NCBI RefSeq assembly: GCF_014190805.1
Contig: NZ_JACHVQ010000001.1
Location: 310,001 to 374,000, forward strand
Source: Flexivirga oryzae
GTDB taxonomy: Bacteria > Actinomycetota > Actinomycetes > Actinomycetales > Dermatophilaceae
DNA: 64,000 bases
Direction: 5' to 3'
Part shown: piece by piece, positions 8,221-18,536 of the stretch
Layout: each line of letters starts with the position of its first letter
Position numbering within the stretch: position 1 is the stretch's first letter
Notes under the pieces: model-generated
The model's input: only the letters and a program-made list of their open reading frames with translations
The model's database searches: none
Told to the model about the DNA's origin: nothing
Position numbers and translations under genes: made by a program

Positions 8221-9590
8221 CCGTTCAGTTCCCTGCCGATTTCAGCTTCGGGGCGGCGACCGCGTCGTACCAGATCGAAGGTGCGGTCTCCGAGGACGGC
8301 CGCACCCCGTCGATCTGGGACACCTACAGTCACACCCCCGGTATGGTCGCGCGCGGTGACAACGGCGACGTCGCATGCGATCACTACCACCGCTTCAGCG
8401 CGGATGTCGCACTCATGAGGCAGCTCGGCCTCGACAGTTACCGTTTCTCGCTCGCCTGGCCGCGCATCAAACCCGACGACGGACCGATCAACGCGGCGGG
8501 CCTGGCGTTCTACGACAAGCTGGTGGACGAACTGCTCGCCGCCGGCATCGAACCGGCGGTCACGCTCTACCACTGGGACCTGCCGCAGACACTGGAGGAT
8601 CAGGGCGGCTGGCGGGAACGCGCCACGGCGGAGCGGTTCGCGGAGTTCGCCGCGGTCGCGGCCGGCCACCTGGGCGACCGCGTCAAGCGGTGGATCACCC
8701 TGAACGAGCCGTTCTGCTCCTCGATCCTCGGCTACTCCGAGGGCGTGCACGCACCGGGCGCACACGAAGGCGAGGGAGCGCTCAAAGCCGCCCATCACCT
8801 GATGCTGGGTCACGGGCTCGCGGCGCAGGCCGTCCGCGCTGCCGTTCCTGGCGCACAGGTGGGCATCACGCTCAATCTGGCCTCGGTGCAGCAGGTTTCG
8901 GACTCACCCGAAGACATCGAAGCGGCCCGCCGCTGCGAGCTGGTCAGCAATCTCATCTTCACCGATCCGGTGCTCGCGGGGACCTACCCGGAGCACGCGC
9001 GGGAGGTGTGGGCGCCGATCACCGACTTCTCCTGGATCCGGGACGGCGACCTGGGGACGGCACACCAGCCGCTGGACTTCCTCGGGGTCAACTACTACTT
9101 CCCGAGTCGCCCGGAGGCGAGCGCCCCGGACGAGCCGGAGGCCGCCCGGCGGGTGGCGTCCGACCTCGGCTACCAGCTGCAGGAGCGCGAGGGTGAGTAC
9201 CGCACCGAGATGGGCTGGCCGGTGGATGCCGATGCGTTCACCGATCTGCTCACCTGGTTGCGGGACACCTACGGCGAGCAGTTGCCGCCGATCTACATCA
9301 CCGAGAACGGCATCGCCTGCCCCGACATCGTGCACGCGGACGGCCGGATCGACGACCAGGACCGGATCCGGTACGTCAGCGACCACCTGAAAGCGGTCCG
9401 CGGCGCGATGGCCAAGGGCGTCGACGTGCGTGGCTATTACGTGTGGTCGCTGCTGGACAACTTCGAGTGGGCTCGTGGCTACCAGCCGCGTTTCGGTCTC
9501 GTCCGGGTCGATTACGACACGCTGGAGCGGACGCCGAAGGCCAGCTTCGACTGGTACCGCGAGGTCATCGCGACCCACGAGGTCGACTGA
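8217..9590 (+). CDS. GH1 beta-glucosidase
   Basis: 457 aa from GTG 8217, overlapping the preceding stop. It starts with the family signature FPADFSFGAATASYQIEG and has both catalytic glutamates: acid/base Glu164 in TLNEPF and nucleophile Glu363 in YITENG. The C-terminal WSLLDNFEWARGY block contributes the aglycone and substrate binding residues. Length is standard for retaining beta-glucosidases. With no signal peptide it should act in the cytoplasm on disaccharides brought in by the operon transporter or released by the upstream hydrolase. Beta-glucosidase, beta-galactosidase and 6-phospho activities cannot be separated by eye; the absence of a PTS gene argues against the phospho type. Confidence 0.93.
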   Translation: MTVQFPADFSFGAATASYQIEGAVSEDGRTPSIWDTYSHTPGMVARGDNGDVACDHYHRFSADVALMRQLGLDSYRFSLAWPRIKPDDGPINAAGLAFYDKLVDELLAAGIEPAVTLYHWDLPQTLEDQGGWRERATAERFAEFAAVAAGHLGDRVKRWITLNEPFCSSILGYSEGVHAPGAHEGEGALKAAHHLMLGHGLAAQAVRAAVPGAQVGITLNLASVQQVSDSPEDIEAARRCELVSNLIFTDPVLAGTYPEHAREVWAPITDFSWIRDGDLGTAHQPLDFLGVNYYFPSRPEASAPDEPEAARRVASDLGYQLQEREGEYRTEMGWPVDADAFTDLLTWLRDTYGEQLPPIYITENGIACPDIVHADGRIDDQDRIRYVSDHLKAVRGAMAKGVDVRGYYVWSLLDNFEWARGYQPRFGLVRVDYDTLERTPKASFDWYREVIATHEVD

Positions 9591-9593
9591 CCC

Positions 9594-9677
9594 ACCGAGA
9601 GGAGCACAAACCGACTCACCGGACGACGAATCCGGCCGGGATTTCCACTCCTGCGGGTGCGGATGTGCTCCTCTCGG

Positions 9678-9678
<1 letters not shown>
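9594..9678. terminator. Long inverted repeat between convergent genes, likely bidirectional terminator
   Basis: ACCGAGAGGAGCACA (9594-9608) pairs perfectly with TGTGCTCCTCTCGGT (9664-9678), a 15-bp stem closing a 55-nt GC-rich loop that can itself fold. It fills the whole gap between the GH1 gene and the convergent debranching-enzyme gene and includes the first base of the latter's stop codon. There is no U-tract, so it may also act by blocking exonucleases. Confidence 0.65.
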
Positions 9679-11819
<2,141 letters not shown>

Positions 11820-11887
11820 CCGTCGAACATTAGCCACCCGCCCCCGAGATTTACTGGCGAGTCGCCGGGTGAAGTAGCGTGGCTCGT

Positions 11888-12433
11888 ATGACAGATCCCA
11901 CATCGTTGCCCAACTTCGCACCGCCTGCCTCGGCACCGTCCGCTCCGGCCGGGGACAACCAGCTGCAGCAGCGGGTGCTGGACGCGCTGCAGTCCGAGGG
12001 TTTCCGCCCCGAGGTCGATGCCGACGGCGACGTGAGCTACAAGGTCGAGGGCCAGCAGTTGTTCGTGCGCTGCGTCGACGGGGAGCCGGCCATGATGCGT
12101 GTCTTCGGCCAGTGGCAGATCACCGACGACCTTCCCCAGGACGTCACCAAGCAGTTGCTCGCGGCCAACGACGTGTCGCTGAGCCTCAACATCGTCAAGA
12201 CCGGCCTGGCCAACGGCAACCTGATCGTCACCGGCGAGCATCTCGTGTCGGAGGCCGACGACGTCAAGACGCTGGTGCAGTCGACCACGCAGATGGTCCT
12301 CACCGCAGTGCAGCTGTGGCACCAGGCCGTCACGAGCGACGGCCCGCACGCCGCCACCTCTTCGGAGCCTCCCGCCGTGGCGCAGGCCATGGCCCAGGCT
12401 GTTCAGGAGGGCGCAGACGGCGCCCAGCAGTAG
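11888..12433 (+). CDS. YbjN-domain protein
   Basis: 181 aa from ATG 11888; a GTG at 11879 is in frame but adds only three residues. After a Pro/Ala-rich N-terminus the body (about 30-155) has the alternating beta/alpha pattern of the YbjN family (type III secretion chaperone-like fold): VLDALQSEGFRPEVDADGDVSY, then QLFVRCV, LLAANDVSLSLN. No signal peptide or membrane segment is present. YbjN proteins are thought to act as small regulatory or chaperone-like factors; the partner is unknown. The tail is acidic and Ala/Gln-rich. The next gene encodes a small membrane protein in the same direction. Confidence 0.75.
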   Translation: MTDPTSLPNFAPPASAPSAPAGDNQLQQRVLDALQSEGFRPEVDADGDVSYKVEGQQLFVRCVDGEPAMMRVFGQWQITDDLPQDVTKQLLAANDVSLSLNIVKTGLANGNLIVTGEHLVSEADDVKTLVQSTTQMVLTAVQLWHQAVTSDGPHAATSSEPPAVAQAMAQAVQEGADGAQQ

Positions 12434-12526
12434 TTCTCCAGCGGTTCGTACCCCACGAGGGCCGGTGATGACGCTAATCTCGCGATCATCACCGGTCCTT
12501 CGTCGTAGGAAGAGGACAGAGATTTC

Positions 12527-12892
12527 ATGAGTACCGACGCACCCATCACCCCGGGGAGCGCGGCCGCCGAGCGAAGCCGGCTGATCGCCATCAGCGTTGC
12601 CGTCGTCGGTCTCATCGGGATGTTCCTGGCGCTCCTCGGCTGGACGGGCGTCGCCAAGGACGTCGACCGGACCGCAGGACTGCCACCCTCGCTGCTGTTC
12701 GCCATCGGAGCGGTGGTCGTCGTGGGCGCCGCGGTCTTCGACCTCGCCGCCGGCTCCCGGTCCGACGTCTATATAGTCGCCCCGGGCCAACAGCTCACCA
12801 CCACACAGTTCGTGCTCAACAAGCTCGCACCGTGGATCATCGTCGCGCTCACCATCGTGGGCATGATCATCATCTGGCTCCGTCACCACTGA
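12527..12892 (+). CDS. Small membrane protein, function unknown
   Basis: 121 aa from ATG 12527 with a purine-rich AAGAGGA site upstream. Three hydrophobic segments are clear: about residues 18-40, 60-80 and 100-117, with a short basic C-terminus (LRHH). The middle loop (GSRSDVYIVAPGQQLTTTQFVLNK) is hydrophilic. It has no recognised motif. It follows the YbjN-like gene by 93 bp and precedes the etf promoter region. The unusual TAT ATA GTC stretch near 12770 is the one clear Ile ATA codon I noticed outside the GNCATAC context. Confidence 0.6.
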   Translation: MSTDAPITPGSAAAERSRLIAISVAVVGLIGMFLALLGWTGVAKDVDRTAGLPPSLLFAIGAVVVVGAAVFDLAAGSRSDVYIVAPGQQLTTTQFVLNKLAPWIIVALTIVGMIIIWLRHH

Positions 12893-12919
12893 GGGCGGGG
12901 TCGCCCGCCGACCGGATGT

Positions 12920-12931
12920 TACCCGTGGGTA
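12920..12931. promoter_or_regulatory. TACCC-GT-GGGTA palindrome upstream of etfBA
   Basis: A perfect 12-bp palindrome, TACCCGTGGGTA, stands in the 170-bp gap before etfB. TetR-type regulators of fatty-acid oxidation genes often bind TTACC-type dyads of this sort, and electron-transfer flavoprotein belongs to that pathway. The link is inference from symmetry and position; no regulator gene is adjacent. Confidence 0.35.
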
Positions 12932-13061
12932 GCATGCTGCGCGTACCGGGCACGACCGCCTCGGCATACCATCGCCTGAGGCTTGGGCGCGCTGTGCCCA
13001 CCGGAAAGCACCTGACCTCGGGTCAGACACTCGCACCCTGATGGAAGAGGACGAGAGACGC

Positions 13062-13847
13062 ATGAACATTGTGGTCTGTGTGAAGTACGTGCCGGATGCG
13101 CAAGCGGATCGGACGTTCAGTGAGGACAACACGACGGATCGGGCGAATGTCGATGGTTTGTTGTCCGAGTTGGACGAGTACGCCGTGGAGGAGGCGTTGA
13201 AGATCGCGGAGGCGTCCGGGGGTGAGGTCACGGTGGTGACCGTCGGCCCGGAGGGTGCTGCGGATGCGATCAAGAAGTCGTTGCAGATGGGTGCGCACAA
13301 GGGTGTGCACGTGTTGGATGACGCGATCCACGGCAGCGACGCGGCGGCGACGTCGTTGGTGTTGGCGCAGGCGGTGAAGAAGGCCGCGGACGGTGCACCG
13401 GAGTTGGTGTTGTTGGGGTTGGCGTCCACGGACGGGACGATGAGTGTGGTGCCGGCGATGTTGGCCGAGCGTCTGGGGTTGCCGCAGGTGACGCAGGTGT
13501 CGACGCTGGAGGTCGCCGATGGGCTGGTCAAGGGCCGGCGGGATAGTGATACGGCGTCGGATGCGTTGGAGGCGTCGTTGCCGGCGGTGGTGTCGGTGAC
13601 CGATCAGATCAATGAGCCGCGGTATCCGTCGTTCAAGGGGATCATGGCGGCGAAGAAGAAGCCGGTGGAAACGTGGTCGTTGGCGGATCTGGGCGTGGAC
13701 GCGGGGGCTGTGGGTTTGGCGAACGCGGGTACCCGGGTGGTGTCGTTCACGGCGCGTCCGGCGCGGGAGCAGGGCGAGATCGTGGTCGATGAGGGTGATG
13801 GCGGCACGAAGCTGGCCGAGTTCCTGGCCAAGTCCAAGTTGATCTGA
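13062..13847 (+). CDS. etfB: Electron transfer flavoprotein beta subunit
   Basis: 261 aa from ATG 13062 (the frame opens at 13041, but MNIVVCVKYVPDAQADR is the normal N-terminus). The protein has the AMP-binding ETF beta fold, with the conserved AVEEALK segment, GLASTDGTMSVVPAMLAERLGLPQ split by the usual STD/GT turn, and the C-terminal IMAAKKKP block used to grip dehydrogenases. It accepts electrons from acyl-CoA dehydrogenases as a heterodimer with the next gene. Leucine is mostly TTG and codons are GT-rich, unlike neighbouring genes that use CTG/CTC. Confidence 0.96.
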   Translation: MNIVVCVKYVPDAQADRTFSEDNTTDRANVDGLLSELDEYAVEEALKIAEASGGEVTVVTVGPEGAADAIKKSLQMGAHKGVHVLDDAIHGSDAAATSLVLAQAVKKAADGAPELVLLGLASTDGTMSVVPAMLAERLGLPQVTQVSTLEVADGLVKGRRDSDTASDALEASLPAVVSVTDQINEPRYPSFKGIMAAKKKPVETWSLADLGVDAGAVGLANAGTRVVSFTARPAREQGEIVVDEGDGGTKLAEFLAKSKLI

Positions 13848-13875
13848 TCGCACCGAAATCGTTGAGGAGTTTGTG

Positions 13876-14841
13876 ATGGGTGAAGTCCTGGTTCTGGTCG
13901 ATCACACCGACGGACAGGTGAAGAAGAACACTGCGGAGTTGTTGACGTTGGCGGCCCGGTTGGGTGAGCCGTCCGCGGTGTTCGTGGGCGGCACCGTGGA
14001 GGCGGCCCGGCCGCGTCTTGCACAGTTCGGTGCCGGCACGGTGTATGTCGTGGACAACCCCGACGTGACCGGCGGGCTGGCCGCGCCGTTGGCGGAGGCG
14101 TTGGCTGCGGTCGTGGCGGCGGCCGGTGACCCGGTGGCGGTGTTGATCCCGACGGGTGCGGTGGCCAAGGAGGCCGCGGCCCGCCTGGCGGTCAAGACCG
14201 GTGGCGGCCTGGTCACCGACGCCACCAATGTCGAGGCGTCCGGTGAGGGTGGGGTGACCACCACCCAGTCCGCCTTTGCCAGCAATTACACGGTGACCTC
14301 GCAGGTGACGGCTGCCCCGGCGATCGTGACGGTGAAGGCGAACACGGCCCCGCCGCAGGCCAACCAGGCCGGTGCCACCGTGGTCCCAGTGGACGTGAGC
14401 GTGTCCGAGGTTGCGAAGGCTGCCCGGATCACCGGGACGCAGGCGAAGGCGAAGTCGGGGCGTCCGGAGTTGGCCGAGGCGCAGATCGTGGTGTCCGGTG
14501 GCCGGGGTACCGGTGGTGACTTCTCCCCGGTGGAGGCGTTCGCGGACACCCTGGGTGCGGCGGTGGGTGCCTCCCGGGCGGCGGTGGATGCGGGCTGGTA
14601 CCCGCATTCGAATCAGGTGGGTCAGACCGGTAAACAGGTGTCGCCGCAGTTGTATGTGGCGTGTGGGATCTCCGGGGCGATCCAGCACCGGGCCGGGATG
14701 CAGACCTCCAAGACGATCGTGGCGATCAACAAGGACGAGGAAGCACCCATCTTCGAACTGGTCGACTTCGGCGTCGTCGGCGACCTGTTCAACGTCCTAC
14801 CCCAAGCCACCGAAGCCGTCAGCAAAGCCAAGAACGGCTGA
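13876..14841 (+). CDS. etfA: Electron transfer flavoprotein alpha subunit
   Basis: 321 aa from ATG 13876; GAGGAG lies six bases upstream, which favours this over GTG 13873. The C-terminal FAD domain is intact: SGGRGTG, FADTLGAAVGASRAAVDAGW, HSNQVGQTGKQVSPQLYVAC, GISGAIQHRAGM, and INKDEEAPIFELVDFGVVGD. It binds FAD and passes electrons to the membrane ETF dehydrogenase; that partner is not in this window. It is separated from etfB by 28 bp, so the two are one operon. The unusual TTG/GGT/GTG codon usage of etfB continues here and fades towards the 3' end. Confidence 0.96.
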   Translation: MGEVLVLVDHTDGQVKKNTAELLTLAARLGEPSAVFVGGTVEAARPRLAQFGAGTVYVVDNPDVTGGLAAPLAEALAAVVAAAGDPVAVLIPTGAVAKEAAARLAVKTGGGLVTDATNVEASGEGGVTTTQSAFASNYTVTSQVTAAPAIVTVKANTAPPQANQAGATVVPVDVSVSEVAKAARITGTQAKAKSGRPELAEAQIVVSGGRGTGGDFSPVEAFADTLGAAVGASRAAVDAGWYPHSNQVGQTGKQVSPQLYVACGISGAIQHRAGMQTSKTIVAINKDEEAPIFELVDFGVVGDLFNVLPQATEAVSKAKNG

Positions 14842-14871
14842 CACCCACCGATCGACCGGCACACCCGTGCA

Positions 14872-14934
14872 TTGAGCGGCATACGGATCCACCCCGGATC
14901 CGTATGCCGCTCAACACATTCGTATGCCGCTCAA
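14872..14934. repeat. Perfect 19-bp hairpin plus third half-copy between convergent genes
   Basis: TTGAGCGGCATACGGATCC (14872-14890) and its exact reverse complement (14896-14914) flank ACCCC. A further copy of the right arm, CGTATGCCGCTCAA, follows at 14921-14934 and contains the stop codon of the minus-strand lipoprotein gene. Each arm contains the over-represented heptamer GTATGNC. It probably ends transcription of etfA and of the convergent lipoprotein gene, though it lacks a T-tract. Confidence 0.7.
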
Positions 14935-16007
14935 TCGGTGGGGGACAGGGTGAGTTTCGGCGCGGACCAGATCGACCCGACCTTCTTCCCACTCGGTTTG
15001 GTCAGCTGGAGCAGTCGCAGGCCCTTGATCGTGCTGTCCTTGGGAGCCCAGAACACGATCGTGTAGTTCGCCGAGTGGCCCTTCTTGACCAGGGCGCTGC
15101 TGAGGGTCTCGCCCTGGCTGCTGACGGCGGCGCGTCGGCACAGTCGTCCGGTGCCGTCGACGAGCACGAACGCCAGCCGATCGACATACGCATCCGCACC
15201 GGACGCGGTGACGTGCAGTTTGACGTCGATCGCATCCATGTTGTTCGGCTGGCTCGGCCCCGGCTCGAAAGCACGACGGGTCGGTGTCGATGCCCGCACC
15301 GTCGATGACACCACGCTGTCGCCGTGCTCGACCGACGAACCGAACGACACGCTGTGGACCCCCGTGGCCCGGTAGGTCGACTTGGCGCCGTCACAGGCGT
15401 TCGTGACCTCGGGGGTGGGCGGTGCCGTCGCGTCGGACCGCCAGGCGAGGCTCGCCGATGGTGCCCCGGTCGCCGGCAGGTAGCGGACGCTGAGCTGCGT
15501 CGTCGACACCGACGCGGGCACCAGGAAGGCGACCACGCCGGATCCCGGATGGGCCTCGTCCACGGTGAGTGCCACGAAGCCACCGGCGAGCGGATTGATC
15601 TTCGGTTGGGTGCACAGGCGGTTGTCCGGCCCGACCAGGACGAACTGGGAGCGGTCGACCGCGAAGGTGCCGTTGGTGCGCACGTCCGCCGTGATCGGGA
15701 CCTCCACCAAGCGGTAGCCGGCGTGGCCCGAGGGGACCGTTGTCGCCATCGGGCGGCCGGAACTGACCTGCAGGGCGGAGGAACTCCCGGTGGTGGCGTG
15801 CGTGCCGAACGGGACGGCCGCGCCGTTCAGACCGGGCGCGACGCTGGTCGAGCAGGTCGCCGGTGCCGCGGTGACCGAGCCGTCGCTGCTGCTCGCCGAG
15901 CCGTCGGGGCCGCCGGAGCTGCAGCCGGCCAGCAGCGACGCGAGCAGGCCGCAAGCGGCGGCGAGAACGGGGCGGCGCAGCGTCGATCGGGTCACAGGTC
16001 GCGTCAC
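14931..16007 (-). CDS. Secreted lipoprotein with repeated beta-sandwich-like domains, function unknown
   Basis: 358 aa from GTG 16007. The signal peptide is lipoprotein-type: RRPVLAAACGLLASLLAGC with Cys at about residue 29, then a Ser/Gly-rich linker. The mature protein contains two similar halves, each with a conserved Cys pair (CSTSVAP..LC; CDGAKSTY..LC) and YRLVEVPITADV/DVKLHVTASGA strands. This resembles DUF4232-type extracellular modules of actinomycetes, an impression rather than an identification. It is convergent with etfA and divergent from the cysteine desulfurase gene, sharing a 96-bp promoter gap with it. Ligand and role are unknown. Confidence 0.7.
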   Translation of the reverse strand: MTRPVTRSTLRRPVLAAACGLLASLLAGCSSGGPDGSASSSDGSVTAAPATCSTSVAPGLNGAAVPFGTHATTGSSSALQVSSGRPMATTVPSGHAGYRLVEVPITADVRTNGTFAVDRSQFVLVGPDNRLCTQPKINPLAGGFVALTVDEAHPGSGVVAFLVPASVSTTQLSVRYLPATGAPSASLAWRSDATAPPTPEVTNACDGAKSTYRATGVHSVSFGSSVEHGDSVVSSTVRASTPTRRAFEPGPSQPNNMDAIDVKLHVTASGADAYVDRLAFVLVDGTGRLCRRAAVSSQGETLSSALVKKGHSANYTIVFWAPKDSTIKGLRLLQLTKPSGKKVGSIWSAPKLTLSPTD

Positions 16008-16103
16008 GACCGACAGTCTGGCAAACCGCCGGCCGCCGCCGTGCGCAGCCCGCTGGGCGGGACGACTTTCCCGACGGCCGGACCCGGCGCGTACGCTGGT
16101 CCG

Positions 16104-17351
16104 GTGCCTGACCAGGTCTATCTCGACCACGCTGCGACGACGCCGACGCGTCCCGAAGTGATCGCGGCGATCGCCGAACAACTCGCCGTCGGAGGCAATG
16201 CGTCGTCGCTGCACACTGCCGGGCGAGCGGCCCGGCGGGTCGTGGAGGAGTCGCGGGAGGCCGTGGCGGCCGCCCTCGGCTGCGGTCCGTCCGAGGTGAT
16301 CTTCACCTCCGGGGGCACCGAATCGGACAACCTGGCGATCAAGGGAACCTGGTGGAGCCGCCACGCCGCCGACGCGCAGCGCCGTCGGCTGATCGTCGGC
16401 ACCACCGAGCACCACGCGGTGCTCGACGCCGTCGAACACCTCGTCGACCACGAGGGCGCCACCGTCGACTGGATCGAGGTCGACTCGGTCGGACGCAGCG
16501 ATCCCGCGCAGGTCCGGGCGCTGATCGAGCGGGACCCCGGGTCCGTCGCGCTGGTGTCGCTGATGTGGGCCAACAACGAGGTCGGCACCGTCCAGCCGGT
16601 GGCCGAAGTCGCCGCGGTCGCGCACGAGCACGGCATACCCGTGCACACCGACGCCGTCCAGGCGATCGGTCAGGTGCCGGTCGGTTTCACCGCGTCGGGT
16701 GCCGATCTGCTGACCGCGAGCGCGCACAAGTTCGGCGGCCCGCAGGGCACCGGCGTGCTGCTCGCGCGTCGTGATGTGTCGTTGACCCCGCTGACCCACG
16801 GCGGTGGCCAGGAGCGCCAGTTGCGCAGTGGCACCCTGGACGTCGCCGGCATCAGGGGTATGGCGCTCGCGGCGACTCTCGCGATCGGGTCGCTCGAGCA
16901 GGAACAGGAGAAGCTGTCCGCGCTGCGCGACAAGCTGATTCGGGGAGCACTCGACCTGGGCCTGGACATCGAGGTGACCGGTGCGCACCAGGTCGGCGAC
17001 GTGACCACCAGACTTCCCGGCAATGCCCACCTGCGGGTGCCCGGCTGTGACGGCGACTCGCTGCTCTACCTGCTGGACGCCGCCGGGATCGAGTGCTCGA
17101 CCGGCTCCGCGTGCCAGGCCGGTGTGCCGCAACCGAGCCATGTGCTGCTCGCCATGGGCATCAGCGAGGACGACGCCCGCGGCGCGCTGCGGCTGACCCT
17201 GGGACACACCTCGACCGACGCGGACGTCGCAGCGTTCCTCGACGCGCTGCCGCCTGCGGTGGAGCGCGCTCGACGGGCCCGGTCGACCACCAGGAGCCCG
17301 GCGTCCCGCAGCGCTGCCGGCACGAACGCGGCGGGCGGGAGCAGCCGCTGA
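16104..17351 (+). CDS. iscS: Cysteine desulfurase (IscS/NifS type)
   Basis: GTG 16104 gives 415 aa beginning with the family N-terminus VYLDHAATTPTRPEV. The PLP lysine is Lys209 in SAHKFGGPQG, and the persulfide cysteine is Cys337 in STGSACQAG. It removes sulfur from cysteine and passes it to MnmA, whose gene overlaps by one base, so tRNA thiolation is its most certain destination; Fe-S assembly is also likely. The last ~35 residues are basic, Ser/Ala-rich and not conserved in the family. Gene pair and order match Rv3025c-Rv3024c of M. tuberculosis. Confidence 0.95.
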   Translation: MPDQVYLDHAATTPTRPEVIAAIAEQLAVGGNASSLHTAGRAARRVVEESREAVAAALGCGPSEVIFTSGGTESDNLAIKGTWWSRHAADAQRRRLIVGTTEHHAVLDAVEHLVDHEGATVDWIEVDSVGRSDPAQVRALIERDPGSVALVSLMWANNEVGTVQPVAEVAAVAHEHGIPVHTDAVQAIGQVPVGFTASGADLLTASAHKFGGPQGTGVLLARRDVSLTPLTHGGGQERQLRSGTLDVAGIRGMALAATLAIGSLEQEQEKLSALRDKLIRGALDLGLDIEVTGAHQVGDVTTRLPGNAHLRVPGCDGDSLLYLLDAAGIECSTGSACQAGVPQPSHVLLAMGISEDDARGALRLTLGHTSTDADVAAFLDALPPAVERARRARSTTRSPASRSAAGTNAAGGSSR

Positions 17352-18442
17352 TGCGGGTCGTCGCAGCGATGAGCGGCGGCGTCGACTCCGCGGTCGCCGC
17401 CGCCCGGATGGTCGACGCCGGTCACGAGGTGGTCGGTGTGCACCTCGCGCTGTCCCAATCCGCCGCAACGCTGCGCGAATCCGCTCGTGGCTGCTGCACC
17501 ATCGAGGACGCGGGCGACGCCCGCCGGGTCGCCGACAAGGTCGGCATACCCTTCTACGTCTGGGACATGGCGCAGCGGTTCAAGGAGGACGTGGTCGAGG
17601 ACTTCGTCGCCGAGTACACCGCCGGCCGCACACCCAACCCGTGCCTGCGATGCAACGAGCGGATCAAGTTCGCCGCCCTGCTCGACAAGGCGCTCGCGCT
17701 CGGCTTCGATGCGGTCGCCACGGGGCACTACGCCCAGATCGTCGACGGCCGGCAGGGCCGGGAGCTGCACCGGGCGGTCGACATGGCCAAGGATCAGTCC
17801 TACGTCCTGGGGGTCCTGGACGCCGACCAGCTCGCGCGTTCCTTCTTCCCGCTCGGCGACACGACCAAGCCGCAGATCCGCGAGGAGGCCGCCGCCCGGG
17901 GTTTCTCGGTCGCCAAGAAGCCCGACAGTCACGACATCTGCTTCATCGCCGACGGGGACACCAAGGGCTGGCTGACCCGCCGGCTGGGCGAGCAGCCGGG
18001 CGACATCGTCGACACCGACGGAACGGTCGTGGGCCACCACGAGGGGGCGTTCGCCTACACCGTCGGCCAGCGACGCGGGCTGGGCCTGAAGGTCCCGCGG
18101 GAGGACGGCGCCAAGCGTTACGTCGTCGACGTGCAGCCGAGCAGCAACACCGTGGTCGTCGGCACCGAGGACCTGCTGGGCATCGACCTCGTCGTCGGGG
18201 AGCACGCCCGCTGGTGCGGGGAGGCACCGGTCGGGGAGCTGCGTGTCGGCGCCCAACTGCGTGCGCACGGAGAGGAGTTCGCCGCCACCGCGGTCGCGGA
18301 GGGCGAGCGTGTCACCGTCCGGCTCGATGCGCGGGCGCGCGGTGTCGCACCGGGACAGTCCGTGGTGCTGTATGACGGCACACGGGTCGTCGGGTCCGCG
18401 ACCATCACGGCGACGGACCGCAGGCGATCCGCGTCCGGGTGA
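17351..18442 (+). CDS. mnmA: tRNA 2-thiouridylase
   Basis: 363 aa; ATG 17351 overlaps the TGA of iscS. The N-terminal PP-loop reads AAMSGGVDSAV. The two catalytic cysteines are visible: Cys98 in NPCLRCN and Cys197 in SHDICFI. The central domain (AKDQSYVLGVL, FPLGDTTKPQIR) and C-terminal beta-barrel (YTVGQRRGLGL) are complete. The enzyme adenylates U34 of tRNA Lys/Glu/Gln and adds sulfur delivered by IscS. The residue block from about 27 to 50 (LALSQSAATLRESARGCC) is the longer insert usual in actinobacterial MnmA. Confidence 0.96.
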   Translation: MRVVAAMSGGVDSAVAAARMVDAGHEVVGVHLALSQSAATLRESARGCCTIEDAGDARRVADKVGIPFYVWDMAQRFKEDVVEDFVAEYTAGRTPNPCLRCNERIKFAALLDKALALGFDAVATGHYAQIVDGRQGRELHRAVDMAKDQSYVLGVLDADQLARSFFPLGDTTKPQIREEAAARGFSVAKKPDSHDICFIADGDTKGWLTRRLGEQPGDIVDTDGTVVGHHEGAFAYTVGQRRGLGLKVPREDGAKRYVVDVQPSSNTVVVGTEDLLGIDLVVGEHARWCGEAPVGELRVGAQLRAHGEEFAATAVAEGERVTVRLDARARGVAPGQSVVLYDGTRVVGSATITATDRRRSASG

Positions 18443-18536
18443 AACCGATTGGGGCGGCGGACCGTCAGGGTTGGGAAGGTCGCCGTAACACCGGCTATCG
18501 TGGCGGCCGATCGAAGGAACATGAGGGGATCCGCCA

